The notes under the pieces are model-generated. The model was not told the origin of the DNA, ran no database searches, and was given only the letters and a program-made list of their open reading frames with translations. Positions 25,528-32,987 of a stretch of 64,000 nucleotides of DNA are shown piece by piece. The DNA comes from DASXHZ01 sp036488085 (lineage in GTDB: Bacteria; Acidobacteriota; Thermoanaerobaculia; Gp7-AA8). The position numbers and the translations under genes were made by a program. The DNA is taken from the NCBI GenBank assembly GCA_036488085.1, contig DASXHZ010000074.1:5211-69210 (forward strand), given 5' to 3'. Each line of letters opens with the position of its first letter. Within the stretch, counting starts at the first letter, position 1.

Positions 25528-26340
25528 CTACTTCGCTCCGTCTTCCGCGATGCCTGCCGTCCAGTGAGCGATGTCGCGGGCGCTCATGTTGCCGAGGGGC
25601 TGGAGGCGGGCGTCGCGGTAGCCCCAATCGTGGACGTCCTTGAGGTACTGCTGCCGGGAGATGACCGTGCCGTAGCAGATCTTCTCCGTCGAGTCGGGCT
25701 GTCGCGTCTCTGCCGACACGCGGCCTCCCAGCTCGTCCATGACCCACGCCGGGATGTTCGACCGGTCGGACGGATAGACGTAGCCGAAGAGGACGAGATG
25801 CGCGTACAGCGCGCGCCAGTGCTCGGCGTAGCGGTCGATGAGATGGCGCCAGTCGAGTTTGGGACCGACCGCCTTGATCACGTGAGCGACGTCGGCGCCG
25901 TCGAAGCGCTCCCGCTCCATGATCAGCCCCTTCGACCAGATCATCTCCTCGGCCGGAATGAGCTTCACGTCCATTCCGATGACGACGCCCGGAACAGCGC
26001 GCTCGAACCACTGGTCGTCGACCTTGGCGACGCCATTGCCGGCGCTGAAGATGAGATCGATGAAGTCGTCACCCGAGAACGACTTCCCGAGCCAGTGTGG
26101 GAACTTCATCTCGGATTCGTAGCCCGCCTCGCCGAGGACCTCCGCGATCCGCTCGTAGTCCTCGCGGCGAATGAAGATGTCGAAGTCCTTCGTATGCCGT
26201 TCGATGCCGGTGTAGCGCGCGAAAGCGTATGCCCCGCCGACCAGGTAGTCGATTCCCGCACGGTCGAGTCGGCCTAAAGCGTCACGATAAAAGGCGCGGC
26301 TGTGCTCGTCGAGGACAGCGGCCGCAACTGCATTTGCCAT
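25528..26340 (-). CDS. Nucleotidyltransferase-fold protein
   Basis: The 270-residue protein begins with a minimal nucleotidyltransferase motif (YLVGGAYAFARYTGIERHTKDFDIF), in which the GG and the D-x-D pair fit metal/NTP binding. The remainder (DFIDLIFSAGNGVAKVD, DVKLIPAEEMIWSKGLIMERERFDGADVAH) resembles DUF6036-like nucleotidyltransferases that modify small molecules or tRNA or act as antitoxins. No toxin partner is adjacent; it pairs with the phosphoesterase gene directly downstream. Confidence 0.82.
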   Translation of the reverse strand: MANAVAAAVLDEHSRAFYRDALGRLDRAGIDYLVGGAYAFARYTGIERHTKDFDIFIRREDYERIAEVLGEAGYESEMKFPHWLGKSFSGDDFIDLIFSAGNGVAKVDDQWFERAVPGVVIGMDVKLIPAEEMIWSKGLIMERERFDGADVAHVIKAVGPKLDWRHLIDRYAEHWRALYAHLVLFGYVYPSDRSNIPAWVMDELGGRVSAETRQPDSTEKICYGTVISRQQYLKDVHDWGYRDARLQPLGNMSARDIAHWTAGIAEDGAK

Positions 26341-26373
26341 GCAGCTCAGCAGTGCAAGGTTGGTGCTACTGGC

Positions 26374-27303
26374 CTACGCGTCCACGGGATACCCGGCGTC
26401 GACCCAGGCATCGAATCCGCCGGCGAGGGGACGGACCACGGTGAACCCTTCGTCGATGAGCTTGCGCGCCACACGGGCGGCTGAGGCTTCATTCGGTCAC
26501 GTGCAGTAGAGGACGATCTGCTGCGAGGGATCGGCGTCCTGCAAACGCTCGATCAATTCCTCGGGGGACGCGGCGATCGCCGTCGGGATGTGGCGCGGAT
26601 CGCGTTTTCTTGCGCCGGCCGAGCGGGCGTCGACGACAAGCGGCGATGCGCCGCAGTCGAACAACGACTTCAACTCCTCCGGCCCGATGCGGGCGACGCG
26701 AAGCTGTTTGATGAAGCGGACTCGCTGCATCCATTTCACGATCACGAACAGTGCGAGCACGGAAATCACGAACACGACCGCCCACCCGCCGAGGTTCTCG
26801 AGGCGATCGACGATCGTCCCGATGGCGTGGTGGAACGCGCGGCCGACCACCACGGCCGAGCCGGCCCAAAGCAGCGCACCGATGCCGTCATAGATCACGA
26901 ACGTGAGGACGCCGGCGTTCGTGGCGCCGGCGAGCGGCGGCGCTACGGTCGAGAAGCCGGGGATGAACTTCGCGATCAGGAGCGACTTCATCCCCCAGCG
27001 CTCGAAATTCGCCTCGGTGTCGCGGACGCACGAATCGGGCGAGAGCGAGATGCGGCAGAGTAGGCGGAGGATGCGGTAGCCGTACTGACGGCCGAGGACG
27101 AACCAGACCGTGTCGGCGGCGAGGGAGGCGACGACCGTCCAGACGAGGATGTGCGTCGACGACATCTGGCCGTTCCGCGCCAGCGCGCCGGCGATCATCA
27201 GCGTCGGGATAGCCGGAATCGGCGCGCCGATCTGTTCGAGGAAGACGTTCGCGGCGACCAGCGGCACGCCGTGCCGCAACACGAGCGCGATGAGACGGTT
27301 CAA
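26374..27303 (-). CDS. DedA-rhodanese fusion with in-frame TGA (candidate selenoprotein)
   Basis: Residues 1-190 are a DedA/SNARE-associated membrane protein (PTLMIAGALARNG, FIPGFSTVAPPLAGAT, several membrane helices). Residues 205-309 are a rhodanese domain (PLVVDARSAGARKRDPRHIPTAI, then VLYCT). The frame meets TGA at 26497-26499 exactly where relatives have the second cysteine of YC-x-C-PNEAS. It then continues uninterrupted for 40 well-conserved residues (PNEASAARVARKLIDEGF, RPLAGGFDAWVDAGYP) to a TAG at 26374. TGA is an ordinary stop in neighbouring genes. Either codon 269 is selenocysteine, next to catalytic C267, or the gene is a recent one-base pseudogene. TTG 27303 overlaps the upstream stop. 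Confidence 0.75.
26467..26479 (-). promoter_or_regulatory. Possible bacterial SECIS-like stem-loop
   Basis: Read on the minus strand, a 4-bp stem CGCC/GGCG with loop CGTGT begins 18 bases after the in-frame TGA; the loop starts at base 22, and its second base is G. Spacing, loop size and the early loop G fit the published loose consensus for bacterial SECIS elements. The stem is short, and GC-rich DNA makes such stems easily by chance. Confidence 0.35.
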
Positions 27304-28148
27304 CGCACCTGCTCGATGAGAATCGGCGCGGCGCCCGTGTGCAGGCGGATCATCGGCTCTGACGAGCCGCCGCCGATGCGGAGCACCTTGGCACCGGCGA
27401 TGCGATGCGACAACGCGTCCTGGCAGATCTTCGCGCGGCAGAGAATCTCGCCCGCGTCGTCGGTGCGCGCTTCGATGGTCGCCGGATCGCCCTCCGCGAC
27501 CTTGAGCGAGATCGCGCCGTTCTGCGCACCGGCATCGATGCGGCCGGTGATCTTCTCGAGCGAGATGCCGCCGTTCTCGGAGGTCAGCTTCGACTCGCCG
27601 GCGCATTCGGCCAACGAGATGCCGCCGTTCGTGGCCCGCGCCGTGACGCGCCCGTTCATCCGCCGGATCGCGATGCCGCCGCTGTTCGACGCGACGTCCA
27701 CCGCCACCCGTTTCGGGACCCGCAGGATCATGTGGACCCACCAGGCGTGTGTCGTTCCGTTCTCCGGGCCGTGCGCGCTCACGTCGCCGTTATGTGTGGT
27801 GACCACGATGTCGTGGAGCGTCCGTTTCGCGTCGATGTCGTTCAGCGCGACGGCGTACTTGCAGAGCGTCAGCCGCGCGACCGGACGGTCCCATCCTTTG
27901 ATCGAGATGGCGCCCCCCTCCGTCGATCGGACGCGTAGCGTGTCGACGCCGGCGAGCGGCACCGGGACCTGCTCCTCCGTCTGCGCGCGAGATGGCAACG
28001 ACGGAGCCACCGTCCGCGCGTAAAAGTGCTCGCAGTCGTCGATCTCGACCAACGAGTGGTCCTGCGACGTGACGAGCAGCGGCCGCTGCGTAGCCGCGAA
28101 GCACGGCAGCGCAAGCGCCAGCGCCATCCAGAACGTAACCGTTTTCAC
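27300..28148 (-). CDS. Secreted DUF4097-like beta-helix protein
   Basis: The protein (282 residues from GTG 28148) has a Sec signal (VKTVTFWMALALALPCFA) and then repeated beta-strand turns (SNSGGIAIRRMNG, TNGGISLAEC, SENGGISLEKITG, AQNGAISLKVAEG) typical of DUF4097/adhesin-like parallel beta structures. These sit in the periplasm and are often near anti-sigma or stress loci; here an ECF operon is divergent. A TTG start 39 bp further upstream is possible but adds only a basic tail. Its stop overlaps the DedA-rhodanese start. Confidence 0.82.
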   Translation of the reverse strand: MKTVTFWMALALALPCFAATQRPLLVTSQDHSLVEIDDCEHFYARTVAPSLPSRAQTEEQVPVPLAGVDTLRVRSTEGGAISIKGWDRPVARLTLCKYAVALNDIDAKRTLHDIVVTTHNGDVSAHGPENGTTHAWWVHMILRVPKRVAVDVASNSGGIAIRRMNGRVTARATNGGISLAECAGESKLTSENGGISLEKITGRIDAGAQNGAISLKVAEGDPATIEARTDDAGEILCRAKICQDALSHRIAGAKVLRIGGGSSEPMIRLHTGAAPILIEQVR

Positions 28149-28203
28149 GATTCCGCCTAGTCTGACAGCTCGGGGGCGGATGAACAACCACAGCAGGAGC
28201 GGT

Positions 28204-28272
28204 GATTCGTTACTCGTGATTCGTTACTCGTCTTCATATCCCCGAATAACGAGTAACGAATCACGAGTAACG
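28204..28272. repeat. Inverted heptamer-repeat element, GATTCGT/TACTCGT type
   Basis: Four alternating 7-bp units at 28204-28231 (GATTCGT, TACTCGT, twice) are followed after 17 bp by their inverse; 28208-28231 and 28249-28272 match perfectly over 24 bp. It occupies the divergent promoter region between the DUF4097-like gene and the sigma gene, 49 bp before the sigma ATG. Confidence 0.92.
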
Positions 28273-28320
28273 CCCTCCCAAGCTAACCCTTACGGGCATT
28301 TGCAGTCTAACCTCACGACG

Positions 28321-28911
28321 ATGGAACTGGCCGACGCAGCGACGGTGAGCCGGGCACGGTCGGGAGACGCCGACGCGTTCCGGCAACTCGTGGAGCGCCA
28401 CAGCAAAGCCATCTTTCGAGTGGCGTATCGCATGACCGGGAATGAACATGATGCCGACGACGTGGTCCAGGAGACCCTCATCCGTGCCTGGCGCCAGATG
28501 GGCGGGTTCGAAGAGAGGGCGAACTTCTCGACCTGGGTCCATCGCATCGCCGTCAACTGCTCGCTCGACCTCCTCCGGTCCCGCAACCGCCACGAAAAGA
28601 ACGAGATGAGCACGAACCAGAACGACGACGACGATCCGCCCAACGAGCTCGCATCGACCGATCCACAGCCCGACCGCCTCCTCCTTAGCAGGGAATTGCA
28701 GGTACGAGTCGGCGCGGCGATGGAGAGTCTCTCGGGCAACGAGCGGACCGCATTCGTTCTCCGCCACTTTGACGGCATGCCGGTCGACGAGATCGGCAAA
28801 ACCCTCGGCATCCAGGTCAACGCCGCGAAGCACACCATTTTCCGCGCGGTGCGGAAACTTCGCGCGTCGCTGGAGCCACTCGTAAGGACAAACCCATCAT
28901 GCAGCACCTAA
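28321..28911 (+). CDS. ECF-type RNA polymerase sigma factor
   Basis: The 196-residue protein has sigma region 2 (AFRQLVERHSKAIFRVAYRMTG, DADDVVQETLIRAW, NFSTWVHRIAVNCSLDLLR) and region 4 (ESLSGNERTAFVLRHFDGMPVDEIGKTLGI). A Asp/Asn-rich linker joins them. The ATG at 28321 begins a normal ECF N-terminus. It overlaps the zinc-finger anti-sigma gene by 13 bp, the usual regulatory pair. Confidence 0.96.
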   Translation: MELADAATVSRARSGDADAFRQLVERHSKAIFRVAYRMTGNEHDADDVVQETLIRAWRQMGGFEERANFSTWVHRIAVNCSLDLLRSRNRHEKNEMSTNQNDDDDPPNELASTDPQPDRLLLSRELQVRVGAAMESLSGNERTAFVLRHFDGMPVDEIGKTLGIQVNAAKHTIFRAVRKLRASLEPLVRTNPSCST

Positions 28912-29684
28912 CCGAAGAACAGCTCGTCGCGCACTATTACAGCGACGACGACGCTCCCGCCGCCGCGAACGAGCACCTCGAGTCGTGCCCGGCCTGCGCC
29001 GCTGAATTCGACGCAATCTCCCGCGTGCTCGCGCTCGTGAAAGATGCGCCGATCCCTGAACGCGGTGACGATTACGGCGAACAAGTCTGGAACCGTCTCC
29101 GCTGGCGCCTCGGCGCGCCGAGCCGCCACAAGCAGTGGCAGTGGCTCTCCGTCGCCGCGGTGTTGGCTATGGGTCTCTGCACCGGCGTGGTGTGGAACGG
29201 ACGCCATTCGCCGCGGGAGGAGACGGTCAGAGATCAGCAACAGGCGCGGGTTTCCGCGCCGGCCGCCGGCAAGATTGCGGGTGCCGCACAGAACAGTCAG
29301 AACCAACGTGTACTGGTGGTCGTGGTCAGCGATCACCTGGAAGCGTCCGAGAGAATGCTGACCGATCTCTCGAACGCCGACGCGAGCCAGACCTTCGACG
29401 CCGAGTCGCAGCAGCAGCGTGCGGCGGAGCTGGTGGCCTCCAACCGGATCTACAGACAGACCGCGATGCAGCACGGCGACGAGCGCATCGCCTCGCTGCT
29501 GACCGATCTCGAACCGATCCTCGTCGAGCTGGCGCACGCCGGCAAAACGCTCAGCCCCGACGAGCTCGCATCCATCCAGAAACGCATTGAAACCAAAGGA
29601 CTGCTGTTCAAAGTGCGCGTCATGAGCGCGCAGACCAGCGGCGGCGACCGCGTTCCCGCGGCGCCAGTCGCAAACACCCTGTGA
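28899..29684 (+). CDS. Zinc-finger transmembrane anti-sigma factor
   Basis: The 261-residue protein has an N-terminal zf-HC2/ZAS-type domain (H26, C30, C33 in HLESCPAC) that would bind the sigma factor, one membrane helix around residues 80-100, and a periplasmic helical domain with a long coiled region (about 130-230). It should hold the sigma factor at the membrane until a periplasmic signal arrives. It overlaps its neighbours on both sides. Confidence 0.92.
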   Translation: MQHLTEEQLVAHYYSDDDAPAAANEHLESCPACAAEFDAISRVLALVKDAPIPERGDDYGEQVWNRLRWRLGAPSRHKQWQWLSVAAVLAMGLCTGVVWNGRHSPREETVRDQQQARVSAPAAGKIAGAAQNSQNQRVLVVVVSDHLEASERMLTDLSNADASQTFDAESQQQRAAELVASNRIYRQTAMQHGDERIASLLTDLEPILVELAHAGKTLSPDELASIQKRIETKGLLFKVRVMSAQTSGGDRVPAAPVANTL

Positions 29685-29692
29685 GGACGAAC

Positions 29693-30940
29693 ATGACCAA
29701 GAAAATCATCCTGTCGCTCATCGCGCTCTTCACGATCGCGCTGACCCCCGCGTTCGGCGACTGGCCGACGGCAGACCAAGCGAAAGACAAGTCGGACCGC
29801 GAAGAAGCGCGTGCCGATCGTGAACAGAACCACTACGACGAAGCGACCGAGGCGCTCGACGATCACGAATGGCGCCGCGCCATCGCGCTGTTCAAAGACG
29901 TCGCCCGCTCGGCAGGCGCGCACGCCGACGCCGCGATCTACTGGACGGCGTACGCCCAGGCGAAGAACGGCGACCGCACCGACGCGCTCGCGACCCTGCT
30001 CGAGCTCCAGAAGGCGTTCCCGAGGAGCAAGTACATCGAGGACGCGAAGTCACTCGACGTTGAGATCCGCCAGAACGCCGGCCAGACCGTCGTCGTCGAG
30101 CACGAGTCCGATGACGACGTGAAGCTGATGGCGCTCAACGGCCTGATGAACACCGACCCGGAGCGTGCCATCCCGATCCTGGAGAACATCCTCCACAGCC
30201 CGTCGTCGTCGCCGAAGATGAAGGACCGCGCGCTCTTCGTGCTGAGCCAGACCAACTCGCCGCGCGCGACCGACACGCTGAGCCGGATCGCGAAAGACGG
30301 CTCGAACCGCGACCTGCAGTCTCGCGCCCTCAGGTACCTCGGCATCATGGGCGGCGACAACAGCCGGAAGATCCTCGAAGACGTCTATCGGACGAGCGGC
30401 GATGTCGAAGTGAAGCGAACGGTGCTCAAGTCGTTCATGATTTCCGGCGATCGCGCGCGTCTCTTCGCGCTCGCCCGCAGCGAACAGGATCCTAAGCTCC
30501 GTGGCGACGCGGTCCGTCAGCTCGGCGTCATGGGTGCCCGCAACGAGCTCGCCGATCTGTACAACAGCGAGACCTCGATCGAGGTGAAGAAGAGCATCAT
30601 CCAAGCGATGTTCATCGGCGGGTCGGCCGACAAGCTCGGCGACCTCGCGCGCAATGAGAAGAATCCCGAGCTCCGCATCGCCGCGATCAGAAGCCTCGGC
30701 CTCATCAGCGGCGAACGCACGTCGCCGATCCTGAAGTCTCTCTACGACAGCGATCCGAACGTCGACGTCCGCCACGCCGTGATCACCGCGCTCTTCCTCC
30801 ATGGTGATGCCAAAACGCTCGTCGCCCTCGGCCGCGCGGAGAAGAACCCCGACCTTCGCAAGGCGATCGTCACGAAGCTCTCGATCATGAACTCGAAGGA
30901 TGCCGCCGACTTCCTCCTCGACATCCTCAACGAGAAGTAA
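29693..30940 (+). CDS. Periplasmic TPR/HEAT-repeat protein
   Basis: The 415-residue protein has a signal peptide (MTKKIILSLIALFTIALTP, cleavage near AFG-DW), a TPR-like pair of helices (about 40-110), and then at least seven HEAT-like helical repeats (for example NSPRATDTLSRIAKDGSNR, KNPELRIAAIRSLGLISG). It is a soluble periplasmic scaffold. The ATG at 29693 has a GAGG 6 bp upstream; a GTG four codons earlier overlaps the anti-sigma stop. It completes the sigma/anti-sigma operon, so it may tune signal sensing or be a regulon member. Confidence 0.88.
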   Translation: MTKKIILSLIALFTIALTPAFGDWPTADQAKDKSDREEARADREQNHYDEATEALDDHEWRRAIALFKDVARSAGAHADAAIYWTAYAQAKNGDRTDALATLLELQKAFPRSKYIEDAKSLDVEIRQNAGQTVVVEHESDDDVKLMALNGLMNTDPERAIPILENILHSPSSSPKMKDRALFVLSQTNSPRATDTLSRIAKDGSNRDLQSRALRYLGIMGGDNSRKILEDVYRTSGDVEVKRTVLKSFMISGDRARLFALARSEQDPKLRGDAVRQLGVMGARNELADLYNSETSIEVKKSIIQAMFIGGSADKLGDLARNEKNPELRIAAIRSLGLISGERTSPILKSLYDSDPNVDVRHAVITALFLHGDAKTLVALGRAEKNPDLRKAIVTKLSIMNSKDAADFLLDILNEK

Positions 30941-32259
30941 TCAGAGGGTCTGCGCGAAGATCCAGCAGAGCAGCAGCACGACCGGCAGGTGAAACATCAG
31001 TTGCAGGATGGAGTAGCCTGCCAGGTCGCGCGCGCGGACGTTCAGGATCCCCATCAGCGGCAACATCCAGAATGGGTTGATCAGGTTCGGTAGGGCCTCG
31101 GTGGCGTTGTAGATCTGGACGGTCCACCCGAGGTGCATGTGCCACGCTTTCGCCGCCGCCATGATGTACGGAGCCTCGACCACCCACTTGCCTCCGCCCG
31201 ACGGCACGAACATGCCGAGGATCGCTGAGTAGAGGCCGACCACGATGGGGAACGTGGTCTTCGTCGTGACTGCGACGAACACGCGCGAGAGGTGAGCGGC
31301 GATCGGCGTCTTCGAGATCATCCCGAAGATGCCGCCGTAGAACGGGAACTGGATCAGGACGCCGGCGGTGGCGGGGACGGATCGCGTAACGGCTCGCAGA
31401 AACGATCGTGGCCGCCAGTGGAGCAGCAGGCCGGCGGCGAGGAACGCAAGGTTGAAGTTGTTGAGGTCGAGCGCGGCGAGGCCGCCCTTTTCGCGGATGT
31501 TCAGGAAGAGGAACGCGAACATCAGCGCGCTGACCGCGACCGCGAGGATCGGCGAGCCTTTGTCTTCAACGATCTCCTCCGGGGGGAAGGTCATCGTCTT
31601 TGCTTCTTCTTCCGTCGGCGCGGAGAAGTAGGCGATCGTGACGGACATCGCGATTAGGACCGCGGCCATGACGAGGTTCTGCCAGAGAAAGATCGTCTGC
31701 GTCAGCGGGATGACGCCGGTGATCGCGAGCAGCGCCGGCGGGATGGACGACTTCGTCGCCTGGAGCAGCGCCGCCGAGAAGGAGAGGCCGAGCGCCCAGA
31801 CGCTGCCGAGGCCGAGGTATGCGGCGGCGCCGATGGCTCGGTAGTCGACGCGCTCGACGCGGCGCGTGATCTCGCGGACGAGGAGGCCGGTGAAGATCAG
31901 CGACAGGCCCCAGGAGATCAGCGACGACAACATCGCGAACGCGGCGACGAACGCCACCGCACCGCGAGCGGTCTTAGGAATCGACGCCAGGCGCGCCGTC
32001 AGCTTCGCGACCGGCGGCGACGACGCCACCACGAACCGCCGACGATTACGATTGCCATCTGCATCGTGAAGTTGACGAGCGACCAGAAACCGCCGCCGAA
32101 CTCGATCACCAGCTTCGCCGGCGCCACGCCGATCGTCATTCCTCCCACGAACACGACGACGATCGTGGCAAGCGCGAAGACCAACGCGTCGGGGAAGAAC
32201 CGCTCGCACATTTCCGCGATGCGAGACCCGGCGCGAGCGAGGAGTGACGCGTTCCGCAT
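30941..32259 (-). pseudogene. AtoE-like short-chain fatty acid transporter, frameshifted
   Basis: The 5' part (from ATG 32259) reads as the start of an AtoE/TIGR00366-type permease: RIAEMCERFFPDALVF, then FTMQMAIVIVGG. At about 32036-32041 the frame must shift by one base to continue as FVVASSPPVAKLTARLASIPKT. From there the frame is open to the stop at 30941, with many membrane helices and the family motif VPSGGGKWVVEAPY. The two parts align end to end with no missing residues, so one base is absent from the GGCGG run. It is either a recently broken gene or a sequencing/assembly error. Confidence 0.8.
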
Positions 32260-32350
32260 GAGCGCGATTCTAGCTGGCATCTTTGGCGCCCCTTGGAAGG
32301 GGTTTTTGCACATGAAGTCGGCGGGTGAGTTCAAGCGGAGCTGACGATGA

Positions 32351-32443
32351 GATTCGAGGTTCGAGGGAAGAAGGAAGAGTCGAAGAGCGTAGCGGCGAAC
32401 AGGTTCTCCTTTACCTCTTCATTCTTCGCTCGAACCTCGAACC
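32351..32443. repeat. Inverted heptamer-repeat element, GGTTCGA type
   Basis: Four 7-bp units (GATTCGA, GGTTCGA, GGGAAGA, AGGAAGA) at 32351-32378 form an arm that pairs with 32415-32443: 26 of 29 positions are complementary around a 35-bp spacer. It lies between the broken transporter and the basic-tail gene, in a 274-bp gap that is otherwise without a gene. Confidence 0.85.
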
Positions 32444-32533
32444 TCTTCCTCAGTCCGACTTTGTGCCCAATTGCCGTTTGAGAATCTGTGGCGCGCCTGA
32501 TGCACTCGAACTGATGCGTAAACGGAGGAAGAA

Positions 32534-32953
32534 ATGGCGTCAGCGAAGGCGACGATCGATCACGACGAGATCCGGAAATGGGTCGAGGCGCGTGGCGGGA
32601 TTCCGGCTCATGTGAAGCGCACCGGCTCGAAGCGCGGGAACCCCGGCGTGCTGCGGATCGACTACCCCGGCTTCAGCGGCGAAGAGTCGCTCGAACAGAT
32701 CGATTGGGACCAGTGGTTCGACTGGTTCGACCGCGACAAGCTCGCGTTCCTCTATCAGGACGAAAAGAAGAGCCGGTTCTCGAAGCTGGTCGACCGGTCG
32801 AGCGTCGAGATTTCGACGCCGCGCTCGCGAAAGCGCGCTGCAGCTTCAAAGAAGACATCGTCGAAGAAGACATCGTCAAAGAAAGCCTCATCCAAGAAAG
32901 CCTCATCCAAGAAAGCCTCATCCAAGAAGAAGGCGTCAGCGAAGCGACGGTAG
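32534..32953 (+). CDS. Small acidic-core protein with histone-like Lys/Ser tail
   Basis: Residues 1-90 contain HDEIRKWVEARGG, GVLRIDYPGFSGEESLEQIDWDQWFDWFD and SRFSKLVDR, matching a small conserved protein often mislabelled as a glucan-branching enzyme. Residues 100-139 are a basic tail of S-K-K-A-S repeats (15-bp DNA repeats at about 32847-32936) like eukaryotic H1 or bacterial histone-like tails. It may bind nucleic acid. ATG 32534 has a GGAGGAAG site. Its real function is unknown. Confidence 0.82.
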   Translation: MASAKATIDHDEIRKWVEARGGIPAHVKRTGSKRGNPGVLRIDYPGFSGEESLEQIDWDQWFDWFDRDKLAFLYQDEKKSRFSKLVDRSSVEISTPRSRKRAAASKKTSSKKTSSKKASSKKASSKKASSKKKASAKRR

Positions 32954-32987
32954 CTGCTTGGGAACGCGTCGTGCTGGACGCGCTTTC

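Noticed and set aside
32847..32936. 15-bp repeats considered as a CRISPR or intergenic VNTR
   Set aside because: They are in frame and encode the Lys/Ser tail of the small protein; there are no spacers.
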